From Euwallacea fornicatus (Eukaryota > Arthropoda > Insecta > Coleoptera > Curculionidae): a DNA stretch of 64,000 nucleotides. Both the position numbers and the translations under genes were made by a program. Shown piece after piece: positions 41,976 through 51,988 of the stretch. How positions within the stretch are numbered: the stretch's first letter is position 1; the number at the start of each line of letters is the position of its first letter. The DNA lies in assembly GCF_040115645.1 (NCBI RefSeq), contig NC_089555.1:3534001-3598000 (forward strand), given 5' to 3'. The notes under the pieces are model-generated. The model saw nothing but the letters and a program-made list of their open reading frames with translations. It was not told the origin of the DNA and did not search any database.

Positions 41976-43192
41976 TTAATTTATTTTTCGTACAACTTCA
42001 GTAAGTGGTAATTGCTCTATTATACAATCGTGAATAATTGCGCAGTATCCTTTTGTGTTGGCAGGTATACCTTCTCTAGTTTCAATTTCCACCTTAACAT
42101 CAATGGCCGATGATTTTATGCTTTCATCACGTCTCGAACAATCAATAACAAATAAAGCGTGTGTTTTGAAATCGGGAAAGTCTAGAAGCGTCTCTTTTCT
42201 TTCAGCAGAGTTAAAAAACTTGAGGCAAATTCTGTGTAATTATAATAAACATCTGCGTAGTCATTATTAGTAAAATTTAAATTCATACGCTCATATGGGT
42301 AGTACTCCCCATTCAAAAACAGTCTGATGTCACTTATATTTAAGTTATCAAACAAGGTTATGTCTTTCATAGCTAGATTATTTCTGTTTGTATGAAATGC
42401 TACTATAATGTATCGAGGGCATTCTACAGTAGTTGTAGTTTTTACACACCAAATTTCCTTCGTTGAGTTCGCATTAAGACTTGGTAATTCGTGAAGTTCC
42501 CATTTTCGGAATGGGATTAAAATAGGCCTGTCTTCCTTTAGGGATTTAAGTAGCTCCACTTTGATAATATCGTTAGGAATGATATGTTTAACTTTTAACT
42601 CAATATTTTCTATTGTCAATTTAAATGTTGTGTCCTTTTTATCATTTCCAGTGATTAAAACACAGTTATTATCATTTCTTGATCGAACTAATCTCAAATT
42701 ATGTCTCCCACTTATGGCTACTTGATAATCTTGACAAATGCCTAAAAAGTGGCTTAAGGGAATCCTCATATAAAAACTTCCATTTGTGTTAGTAGTAACA
42801 TGATCTGGATAACTCCAACTAGCCGCCCTTAAACGATTTGAGTCATTTTTGTTGTAGCATAAATAACCTCGAATCAAACTAACAATACCAGGGTTTTTAA
42901 CATGTTCTACTTCAATGCCATTTAGTTCGTAAGTAATAGAGTCGAAGAAGAATCCTGCTGCATTATTCACAAATTTAACATCACCTGACCCTTCCTTTTC
43001 AAGTTTTCCTTTAATTGATAAAGCAGCGTTGCACAATAGAACCCATGCATCGTTGCGGTTTACAGATATTTCAATAATATCATTGTTTTCGAATGACTTG
43101 ATAAACGGTAAATAGGTCCGGAATTCGAGGTGGTTAATAGAATCATCATTTATAGGGTTTTTGTAAATATCTAAAATTTGGGCTGATAACAT
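41976..43192 (-). pseudogene. MCP: major capsid protein, copy 2, one-base frameshift
   Basis: Same gene as 29137-30354, but the run of A after GTT (plus strand, about 42212) is six instead of seven bases. The open frame therefore leaves the family frame after about codon 326 and ends at 42182; the true C-terminal 75 or so codons remain in another frame down to 41976. Because the loss is in a homopolymer and all else matches, sequencing error is the simplest cause. Confidence 0.75.
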
Positions 43193-43327
43193 ATCCGAGT
43201 GACTTTAAAAATAAACTGTTTATTCTGGTTAGTCTACCACGTAAGTTCTTGTTGCGTGAGCGTGGGCTCTGCAGATATGATACTGACCGCTTAAAATGAA
43301 TTATATCTTTTTTATACGACCCCACAA

Positions 43328-44062
43328 CTAAGACCATTTCTTTAATTCAAGTCGAATAATTATTTCCTCACCACAAAAGTTAACGCTATTAGAGTCTTGA
43401 TCTAGAATCTGAAGTGTGATGTTATTTATATCTGACCTAATCACTGGTAAATAAATCAAGTTTCGAGGAATCTCATCGATAGCAAAGCCTGGGTCGCTGT
43501 TTATTGGGAATTCATAGATGGTGTGTGAAGGTTGACTGTTGTAATACGCTCCCTGAGTTATATTACTATCAATATGAATGGTTCGAACTTTAACTATATT
43601 AACTGGCAAATCTGATGTGTGTATATGTCCGGCTTTTAGAAGTTTCCTAGAGAATCCTAGAGTTTTTCCTAGCGATTTTTCTGGTCTAAAATCGATGTCA
43701 AAATTTTTATGAAAAATTTCACACTTTAATGTATTATTATTCGGTTTTAAGAAGAAGAACGCCTCTCCATCACCTTCTCTAATTATCTGGTTCCTGTTTA
43801 ACTGCGGTGTAAACTGGTCTTGTAGGTTACTATTTATATCAGTAATTTCATAGACACCCGGTGGTATACTAATCGTTTTAGACACTCCGTTAACTAAATA
43901 ATAAAACTTATTATTATCTTCATCAATATTAGGCACTGTATTATAAGAGTGAAATCCTATCAATGCTAACCCGTATTGACAATTAGGATCTAACTGTAAA
44001 GGTGTAGGAAAATCTATAGATAATATTGATGATCGACTCTTCACAGTGAAAATTAGAGACAT
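43328..44062 (-). CDS. minor capsid (penton) protein, copy 2
   Basis: Same as 30490-31224, start at the equivalent ATG. See copy 1 for evidence. Confidence 0.75.
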   Translation of the reverse strand: MSLIFTVKSRSSILSIDFPTPLQLDPNCQYGLALIGFHSYNTVPNIDEDNNKFYYLVNGVSKTISIPPGVYEITDINSNLQDQFTPQLNRNQIIREGDGEAFFFLKPNNNTLKCEIFHKNFDIDFRPEKSLGKTLGFSRKLLKAGHIHTSDLPVNIVKVRTIHIDSNITQGAYYNSQPSHTIYEFPINSDPGFAIDEIPRNLIYLPVIRSDINNITLQILDQDSNSVNFCGEEIIIRLELKKWS

Positions 44063-44081
44063 AATTGTGTGTCTAAAGCAT

Positions 44082-44441
44082 TTATTGCTCCTTATATAGA
44101 AAATATATACAAAGATGACCACAATTATAAGAATTAAATTTTTGATAACGCCTTTTATTATACATTATTTTGACGTCACGTCCAAAATAATTAACTAGTT
44201 CCTTAGGTGGTTTTAAGTGGCCAAAGCTATCAAAATACGTCACTATATCACCCCGTTTTAGATATGCTACCCAGTGAGTTCCTTTATGGCTTGAAGAGTC
44301 TAAGTTAACTATACCACATTCATTAATATTAACCTTATATGGTAGACTATCTCGCATAAAAACACCTCTAAAGAATGGTATCTGAAGCAATTTGATGTAT
44401 TTTAAAATTTCAAAATTAGTTAACGCATGTCTGGGTAGCAC
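44082..44441 (-). CDS. PRO: adenain-like cysteine protease, copy 2, start unclear
   Basis: Same as 31244-31603, with the same missing ATG, the same A7 run (44465-44471) and the same stop/GTG overlap. The odd start is therefore not a one-copy sequencing slip. Confidence 0.85.
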   Translation of the reverse strand: MLPRHALTNFEILKYIKLLQIPFFRGVFMRDSLPYKVNINECGIVNLDSSSHKGTHWVAYLKRGDIVTYFDSFGHLKPPKELVNYFGRDVKIMYNKRRYQKFNSYNCGHLCIYFLYKEQ

Positions 44442-45325
44442 TATTGGAAGTTTTTTGAGAACTGTTTTTTTAAATACAATCCAAATCCACGAGGAGTTTT
44501 TCGCAAGTAAAGTCCTGAGCCTTTTTTCCCAATTTCTTCTTCTGTAGCAGCCTTCTTGCTATCACCCATCATTTTATTTTTTGCATTTTTGAGTTCAATA
44601 ACATTTCTCGCTACTGTAGAAGCTCCTCCAGCAAGTGCTCCTAAAGCTCCTAATGCTGAAAGGATTGGTAGGAAAGGTAAGATCCCTCCGCTTTTCTTAG
44701 TTTCAGGGCTAAAGGGGATAATGCGAGGTATCCGAAAGTTTTGTTTTCCGCCAGCTTTTTTTACAGCTGCACGAGCTGCACGAAGGGCGAGGATTGATGT
44801 TTTCCGTAGATTTTTATCATAGTTTTCACCACTCGAATTCTTTAGTAATCGTTTCAGAATCTTGGATGTTGGTCTTAATATGTGGGTACGGAAGGATTTC
44901 GACTTCATCGTATTATTTTTAATTCCCATACCCCTTTTTCTTTTGACCTGGAAGGATTTCATTTTATTCGTTTTAGTTCCCATACCCATTTTTCGTTTAG
45001 CTTTCATAGTATTTGTAACAAGCCAAGCTGCAGTTTTTTCACCAAAACTCGAATCTTTAGCCTTAACACGATCCCAAGCTTTATTTTCTAGTATTTCATC
45101 AGCTTTATGCCGGTTAACTAAAGAATTGCTTTTACTATATGCAATATCGTGTTCTTTACACGCACTATCCAGTGGGTTGATACCCTTATCACCTCGAGAT
45201 ATCCGTTTTTTTAAGTGTGTTCCTGGACCGCAGAACTGCATGGAAGGGAAATGCAATTCAAAGGGCAATTTATTAATCAATGAGTTAACAAATCCAGTTC
45301 CGGTCCGCTCTTCGAAAGTCAACAT
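44441..45325 (-). CDS. virion protein with phospholipase A2 domain, copy 2
   Basis: Same as 31603-32487. Catalytic His-Asp and calcium loop unchanged. Confidence 0.85.
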   Translation of the reverse strand: MLTFEERTGTGFVNSLINKLPFELHFPSMQFCGPGTHLKKRISRGDKGINPLDSACKEHDIAYSKSNSLVNRHKADEILENKAWDRVKAKDSSFGEKTAAWLVTNTMKAKRKMGMGTKTNKMKSFQVKRKRGMGIKNNTMKSKSFRTHILRPTSKILKRLLKNSSGENYDKNLRKTSILALRAARAAVKKAGGKQNFRIPRIIPFSPETKKSGGILPFLPILSALGALGALAGGASTVARNVIELKNAKNKMMGDSKKAATEEEIGKKGSGLYLRKTPRGFGLYLKKQFSKNFQ

Positions 45326-45408
45326 ACCCACTACTACTACTATTTAGCAGGATTGTTTATTTATACTCTTTTCCTTGCTTTCGCTCATCAGTTGCATCAT
45401 CTACAAAG
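45326..45408. promoter_or_regulatory. bidirectional promoter region, copy 2
   Basis: Same 83-bp divergent intergenic region as 32488-32570. Confidence 0.5.
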
Positions 45409-46095
45409 ATGAAGGTAGTACCACAAGATATGAGCTTATCAATTGAAAATTTAGATTTTAAAGACTTTGAAAATACTAATCATAGTAAATTATTGTCAAA
45501 TTATTTTCGCGGTATAATTTGCGGTCGAAGTGGTTGTGGTAAAACAAACCTGTTCTTATCTCTGTTGTTTAATTTAAATGGTCTGCGATTTGAAAATGTT
45601 TATGTGTACTCAAAATCTCTGTTCCAACCTAAGTATATTTTATTACAGGAGGTTCTGAAAAAAGTGGATGGTATAGGATATTTTCCATTCACCGATAACG
45701 ATGAGTTAATTGATTTTGAAAATGCCAAAAAGAATTCTGTATTTATATTTGATGATATTGCATGTGAAAAGCAGGATAAAATACGCACGTTCTTCTCAAT
45801 GGGTCGACATAAGAACATTGATGTGGTTTATATTTGCCAAACCTACTCTAAGATACCTAAACAGTTGATTCGAGATAACTGTAACGTAGTAATTTTATTT
45901 AAACAAGATGATGTTAATCTCAAACATGCCTTTGATGAACACGTGTCACCAGACATGAGTTATGATGTATTTAAAAAAATGTGCTCCGAGTGCTGGAATG
46001 ATAATAAATATGGAGTTTTAATAATTATGAAGGATTTTGATTTAAATGATGGTCGCTATCGCAAAGGGTTTGATCAATATATAAAACTGTTCTGA
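45409..46095 (+). CDS. FtsK/HerA-type packaging ATPase, copy 2
   Basis: Same as 32571-33257, with intact Walker A and B motifs. Confidence 0.9.
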   Translation: MKVVPQDMSLSIENLDFKDFENTNHSKLLSNYFRGIICGRSGCGKTNLFLSLLFNLNGLRFENVYVYSKSLFQPKYILLQEVLKKVDGIGYFPFTDNDELIDFENAKKNSVFIFDDIACEKQDKIRTFFSMGRHKNIDVVYICQTYSKIPKQLIRDNCNVVILFKQDDVNLKHAFDEHVSPDMSYDVFKKMCSECWNDNKYGVLIIMKDFDLNDGRYRKGFDQYIKLF

Positions 46096-46120
46096 AGGTA
46101 AAATCGTATATTCATTCATT

Positions 46121-47131
46121 ATGAAACTGCTAAGTAAAGCAGCCGCTGCCCGTAAGAAGAAAATAGTTGAATTAATAAAAAACGTTCGAAAAAAATATCA
46201 AGCCTTACAATTAGGTAGATCTGAGGATGATAAAACTTTGAATAAATTATTTAAGCCTGTAATAGATCCTATCGGTATACTCATTAAGCAACAAGAAAAT
46301 AATCTGCACAATAACTGGCACCCATCATTACAATTCCTAAAAGAGAAAGGGTCTATAAAGCCGCAGCACAGACGCGATGAAACATTATCATCAGATAATC
46401 AAAAAGTCAGTTCATTGCGAGAACAACTACCTAAAGCAGAAGGTTCTATATTAAACGCCACACCAAAGGAGCAAGAAAGCGATTATGAGACTAGTGACTA
46501 TGAGTATGAGTCTCCAGATATTTCAACTACTTCCAACGAATATGGGAGCATAACTCAAAAGTATATTACAGATTATTCAAAAGGTTTGCCGCAAATAGAT
46601 ATAACTTACGGACCAAAATATAACTCTGATACGAATAAATGGACCTTAGGCCGTTCTAAGCTCAGTTTTAATAATAATGACATAATATTAGATAATTCGC
46701 AATTTGAAGGAACTGAAGGTCTCTATAATTTGGTATTTTACAAAGAACCTTCTATGTATAGTACTCAAGATTTGGAAAACTATGGAAACATTCTTAATCA
46801 AAGTCACGTGTACAGAGTTGACTTCAATCCTTCTGGGAAAATAAAAGGAAATACTGGAAATAAATATGTCGGTATTGTACGTAAGTTACTCACGATGTCA
46901 TCATCATCATCATCATCATCATCTTTATCAAATAGTGTGAAGAAGGGGAGAGGAGGTGAAGATATGATTACTTATAATTCGAAACCAATTGAGTATGTCT
47001 ATTGGGATGATGTAAATGAATTAGTTGATCGACTGCGACTGCTATATGCGTCAAAACAGGCGGGAAACACTTCGCATGAAAATGAAATTTTATCAATTAT
47101 TGAGGAACTTAAGGAATCTAAGGTTATTTAA
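46121..47131 (+). CDS. conserved Polinton protein of unknown function, copy 2
   Basis: Same as 33283-34293, including the Ser/TCA run. Confidence 0.65.
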   Translation: MKLLSKAAAARKKKIVELIKNVRKKYQALQLGRSEDDKTLNKLFKPVIDPIGILIKQQENNLHNNWHPSLQFLKEKGSIKPQHRRDETLSSDNQKVSSLREQLPKAEGSILNATPKEQESDYETSDYEYESPDISTTSNEYGSITQKYITDYSKGLPQIDITYGPKYNSDTNKWTLGRSKLSFNNNDIILDNSQFEGTEGLYNLVFYKEPSMYSTQDLENYGNILNQSHVYRVDFNPSGKIKGNTGNKYVGIVRKLLTMSSSSSSSSSLSNSVKKGRGGEDMITYNSKPIEYVYWDDVNELVDRLRLLYASKQAGNTSHENEILSIIEELKESKVI

Positions 47132-47165
47132 CAACTTCAGTTTACTATTTGGTTTAAGTTTTAAA

Positions 47166-47633
47166 ATGAGTCTCGATAAGTTTGGACGCCATTCCGCTAA
47201 GAAGCATAAAACCACCACCGTAATAAAATCCACATTATCGCGCACCTCTAACGGTGATATTGATAATGGAAATTTGAGAATTTGTAATTTAAAACCACCT
47301 ATAGATGAAAATGACGCAACTAATAAGGAATATGTAGATAGATTATTACAATCCACCTTAATGATGATGAGGGAAAATTTAGATAGCCATAACCATGAAG
47401 TTGCTAGTCTGAGTGATATAGTTAAGCGACATGAAACTACCATGGATAAAGTTAAATCTACTATGTCTTATAATTTAGAGAGCTCTAGAGTTATAATGAA
47501 GGCGATTGGAGATGAAGTTGCTAGTGTGCGTGATATACTTAAGCAGCATGAAACTACGATAGACCATCTTCAAAAACAGTACAAAATCTTGTGTTTTAAA
47601 GACGAGGTCTGCACCCCTAGCACTAATGTCTAA
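47166..47633 (+). CDS. fibre-like coiled-coil protein, copy 2
   Basis: Same as 34328-34795; overlaps the integrase start in the same way. Confidence 0.65.
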   Translation: MSLDKFGRHSAKKHKTTTVIKSTLSRTSNGDIDNGNLRICNLKPPIDENDATNKEYVDRLLQSTLMMMRENLDSHNHEVASLSDIVKRHETTMDKVKSTMSYNLESSRVIMKAIGDEVASVRDILKQHETTIDHLQKQYKILCFKDEVCTPSTNV

Positions 47634-48555
47634 AGAAAAAATTCAGCTTATTACGGAGCTACATAAACCATCACGAAGAAAATTTCCCCGACGGCGTACA
47701 ATTATAAAAGGATTAAACGACTCATGGCAAGCTGATCTTGCTCAAATGGATATGTATAGTAGAGAAAACAGGCAATATAAATTTTTCCTTATAGTTATCG
47801 ATTGTTTTTCTAAATACATTTGGGCTAAACCATTAAAGTCTAAATCGGGTGCTGAAGTTGCTGACGCTTTTTCTAAGATATTAAAAGAATCAAAAATATC
47901 TCCAAAAAATCTTGCTACAGATCATGGAAAAGAATTTTACAATACTAATTTCCAACAATTAATGAAAAAGTGGACCATTAATCATTATAGCACGTTTAGC
48001 ATCACCAAGGCTGCTATTGCAGAACGCTGTATTAGAACTATTAAAGAAAAATTGTATAAATTGTTTAGTTTGAATGGTAATCACAAATGGGTGGATATAT
48101 TATCTGATGTTATAAAAAAGTACAACGAAACTAAACATTCCACAACAAACGTTAAACCTATAGCAATCAATAAGAATAATGAAAAGGAAATATTATCTAG
48201 AGCCTATAATCATATTAAAATTGTTGAAAAATCACGAAAATTTAAAGTTGGAGATTTAGTACGTATCAGCAAAAACAAGCATATTTTTGAAAAAGGTTAT
48301 TTACCGAACTGGACCACTGAGTTATTTAGTATTGTGAAAGTTCAACTTACAAACCCAGTAACATACTTGCTAGAAGATCAAACTGGTAGACCTATAAAGG
48401 GCGCTTTCTATAAGTATGAACTGCAAAAAACTAAACAGCCCGATGTATTTTTAGTGGAGAAAATAATACGCAAGCGTGGCAATAAAGTCTATGTCAAATG
48501 GCTTGGGTTTGATAAATCTCATAACAGCTGGATTAGTGATGATAATAAATTGTAA
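47626..48555 (+). CDS. INT: Polinton integrase with chromodomain, copy 2
   Basis: Same as 34788-35717, with catalytic D, D, E and chromodomain intact. Confidence 0.92.
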   Translation: MSKEKIQLITELHKPSRRKFPRRRTIIKGLNDSWQADLAQMDMYSRENRQYKFFLIVIDCFSKYIWAKPLKSKSGAEVADAFSKILKESKISPKNLATDHGKEFYNTNFQQLMKKWTINHYSTFSITKAAIAERCIRTIKEKLYKLFSLNGNHKWVDILSDVIKKYNETKHSTTNVKPIAINKNNEKEILSRAYNHIKIVEKSRKFKVGDLVRISKNKHIFEKGYLPNWTTELFSIVKVQLTNPVTYLLEDQTGRPIKGAFYKYELQKTKQPDVFLVEKIIRKRGNKVYVKWLGFDKSHNSWISDDNKL

Positions 48556-48647
48556 CTACGCTTGCGCTAGATCTGTTTATACCTTACTTTAAACATCAGT
48601 TTTAGAAAGTTAAGTAGTAGTAGTATTTTCAATTCATCTGAAGCAAT

Positions 48648-49346
48648 ATGTGTTCTCAAATAATGAATTGTGAACTTGATGAGCTACTAACTAAATATGA
48701 ACATGAAGTATTTAAAAATAGTTTGCCAAAAGGATGTAATAGCAATAACGCTATATCAAACCACTATGTGTTGAACTCAACATTTACATGTCTTTCAAGT
48801 GGAATTGATATTTCAGCAGGTTTAAACATGTTTCAAGACTTTACACCTGCAATACAAATACAAGTAGGAAGTGATGTCCTTTATTTCAGTGAAATCGAGT
48901 GGAAAAACATTGTGGCCAACCTTTATTGGTTTTTGGATAACTATTTCCGAAAAGATGATATATCTTCAGTTGCGCAAGTGTCTTCAGGTAGCAGTATAAT
49001 CTCCACCTACCAGTCTGTAGATAAATCCAAGCTTTTAGTCATAACAAATAACGAGATTCCTTTATTTTTAACTGAAAGCAATGTATGCGATTTATGTGTT
49101 ATAGATGACTACTTTATAAATAACAAACTTAACTCATTTAGAATGTTAGATTTTCAAAAGTTTTATCTTAATTTTATAAGAGTATTTAGGGACTTTATAA
49201 GTGAGCATCATATTGCAAAGGATGTTATTGAATCTCTTTTAAGAAAATTTTGCTGTGTAAATATGAATATAGAAACTTATTGTTTAAGGGAATGCTTGTA
49301 TTATGATAAAAATAAAATTCTACATGACTTGGGAATAAATTGTTAA
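48648..49346 (+). CDS. unknown Polinton protein, copy 2
   Basis: Same as 35810-36508. Confidence 0.55.
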   Translation: MCSQIMNCELDELLTKYEHEVFKNSLPKGCNSNNAISNHYVLNSTFTCLSSGIDISAGLNMFQDFTPAIQIQVGSDVLYFSEIEWKNIVANLYWFLDNYFRKDDISSVAQVSSGSSIISTYQSVDKSKLLVITNNEIPLFLTESNVCDLCVIDDYFINNKLNSFRMLDFQKFYLNFIRVFRDFISEHHIAKDVIESLLRKFCCVNMNIETYCLRECLYYDKNKILHDLGINC

Positions 49347-49452
49347 AATTATACTGGCTTTTAAATGACTAATACGCTGTAGATCAATGATATATAATTA
49401 AAGGCACGATTCAGCGTTTTTTTTCTCATACAGCGAGTGGTTAAGCTGCAGA

Positions 49453-50285
49453 ATGGTCAGTCGTATAGTTTGTTTTTTGTTTATTAGTGGAGGTTTTGCT
49501 CACACGAAAATAAACGTAAACGTATTTGACTATCTGCTAAAATATGGTTATGTAAACAACACCTCAAATGAAAATTCGTTAATTAATATTAATCAATCAG
49601 AGGCGCTCATATCATTTCAGGAGTTTTACAACTTGCCAGTAGATGGAACTCCTAACAATGAAACATTAAAATTAATGGAGACACCACGATGTGGAGTAAA
49701 AGATGATAATATTGCTTTTTCAGCACTTGGAAAATGGTCTAAATCTACAATAAAGTGGTATGTAACTTATCCTCAGAGTCATTATATAAAAACTGTTGCA
49801 GAAAAAGCGTTCAAAGTGTGGAGTGATGTAGCTGACTTAAAATTTCCTTATGACTACAAAAATCCTGATTTAATTATTTCGTTTGGAAAACTTAACCACA
49901 GGAATAACCCCAGATGCTTGACTGGGGATTGCCCATATCAATTTGATGGGCGGGGTGGTGCTTTAGGTCATGCTTATACACCCTCAGCAAATCACAAACA
50001 CAACAATACATGTCTTGAAATTCATTTAGATAGCTCAGAATCTTGGTATTTTGGTTTGGATGACAATGCGCCAGCTGATAGTTATAGTGCACTGTGGGTT
50101 TTAATACATGAAATAGGTCACGTGCTCGGTTTAGGACACTCAGCTGTTCCTAATGCTATCATGTTTCCATACTACAAGACACAAATGAATTTAGATAAAG
50201 ACGACATTGTAATAATTCAACATTTGTACGGAAAGGCGATCGCACCAAAACATTTCGAAACAAGCACTTCTTCTTTGCCCCCATC

Positions 50286-50333
<48 letters not shown>

Positions 50334-51024
50334 TAAAAATGAATTGAAAAATAACCACGATGATGATGATGTTTGTAACTTTGAAGAACACCCTTTGACT
50401 TTCTTAATAATGCATAAAAATTTATATATTTTACACTTAGATCGAATATGGATTATGGATATGATAACGAAAAAGATGCAGGCAAATAGCATATCAATTT
50501 ACTCTGTATTTCCATTTTTACCTAAATTTAACCGAATTACAGCTGTATATCAAAGAGTAAATGGAGATGTAATTTTAATTGTTGACAAGGTCATTTATGT
50601 TGTTAATCATAAAAATTACAATTTAATTAAGACGGTAAGTCTTTCTAGCCTTAAAATACCATTCAATGATCAAAAGCTGAGGGCTGCAGTCGCTACTTAC
50701 ACAGGGAAAATTATCTATTTTTTCGATGAAAACTATTATGCTATAATTAACGATAATGATTATAATTTTATTGTTGATTATTATGGTTATATATCGAAAG
50801 ATTTTAATGGTATACCTTCATCGATAGAAAGCGTCTTTCGCTTTACTAATGGCTTGTTATATTTTTTCCAAAATAATAGGTATTTTGAGTATGATGAATT
50901 TACAAATTCTCTAAGAAAATCAGATAAATTCAATTTAAATATTTTCAATATACCATGTCCTTCAATATCATTGTATGAGCAGTTGAAATTATTACTTACT
51001 AAAATAATGAAAATAAATAAATAA
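49453..51024 (+). CDS. secreted matrix metalloproteinase cargo gene, copy 2
   Basis: Same as 36615-38186, with identical translation including the Thr run and zinc site. Agreement of two separately assembled contigs supports the gene being a true part of the element. Confidence 0.93.
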
Positions 51025-51350
51025 ATAAAACACACGTTATATGGTATATAATTAGCAGGTTTATTACAACCCTTACAAAGTATACTTAATTCATGAAACC
51101 TAGTTACATGATAACAATGCTTACAAAATACAAAATCTAGTGTTTCAGAGCATTGTAGAAAATTGCTAAAGTCCTCATCGTCTCTTCTCTGCTCTTCAAG
51201 CTGCTCTTCAAACGGTGGAGTTAGCATTGTTGATAGCTGCTCTTCAAACGGAAGAGTTGGCATTGTAATAAGTAACTCTACGATGTTGCTGCTGTCTTCA
51301 CATGACTCCACACAAACTTGTGAATCGTTGGTTGTGTGCAACGTTGACAT
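50787..51350 (-). CDS. possible zinc-ribbon protein antisense to the MMP end, copy 2
   Basis: Same as 37949-38512. Confidence 0.4.
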   Translation of the reverse strand: MSTLHTTNDSQVCVESCEDSSNIVELLITMPTLPFEEQLSTMLTPPFEEQLEEQRRDDEDFSNFLQCSETLDFVFCKHCYHVTRFHELSILCKGCNKPANYIPYNVCFIYLFIFIILVSNNFNCSYNDIEGHGILKIFKLNLSDFLREFVNSSYSKYLLFWKKYNKPLVKRKTLSIDEGIPLKSFDI

Positions 51351-51481
51351 TGCATTAACGTCACTTTGGTTTTACTCATCCAATACGGCTTTGTTCGACA
51401 CCTACCCACTTTCAAATAACGGCACTTAGAGCAAATTAATGACTCTGTGTAATACCAAACCATATTATCATCTATTTTCAC
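51278..51481 (-). CDS. possible small Cys-rich protein, copy 2
   Basis: Same as 38440-38643. Confidence 0.35.
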   Translation of the reverse strand: MKIDDNMVWYYTESLICSKCRYLKVGRCRTKPYWMSKTKVTLMQCQRCTQPTIHKFVWSHVKTAATS

Positions 51482-51618
51482 ATTTGATTAAATAAGAAAC
51501 CTAAAAACAACCACATCCGCTTGTTATGAAACATCTTCAATATTTTTGGAATAACAACTTTAAATTATATTATTATTATTAAGAGCAGACTACTGGACGG
51601 TTCTTAAAAGTATTAATT

Positions 51619-51921
51619 ATGGATTTAACACTGTTAAAATCTAGTGGGGCGTTTTCTCAAAAGCCCGTAACGAAAACCTACAATCTAGAAGTTGACAAAA
51701 TTTATAAAATTGTCGACTTGAGAATAGTGAAGACCAAATTTGGAGAGTCAGTCGTAGCTGAACTAGAGGAAACGGTAGTATTTTTACCACAACGGATGGT
51801 TCAAGCTGTTAAAAAAAATATCTCCAAGTTCAAGCCAGACGTGTATGGTTTGATATACAAAAGTCTAAAGGAGGTGCCAGGTCTTGGTTCAACCCCTATT
51901 ATTGAAATTGTAGAACTCTAA
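51619..51921 (+). CDS. small OB-fold-like protein, copy 2
   Basis: Same as 38781-39083; directly precedes the complete polymerase gene. Confidence 0.55.
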   Translation: MDLTLLKSSGAFSQKPVTKTYNLEVDKIYKIVDLRIVKTKFGESVVAELEETVVFLPQRMVQAVKKNISKFKPDVYGLIYKSLKEVPGLGSTPIIEIVEL

Positions 51922-51988
51922 AATGTAAGTATTATCTTTTTTATTTTTTATTTATGACTATACTACTAATATTTCAATCAGATAAGTG

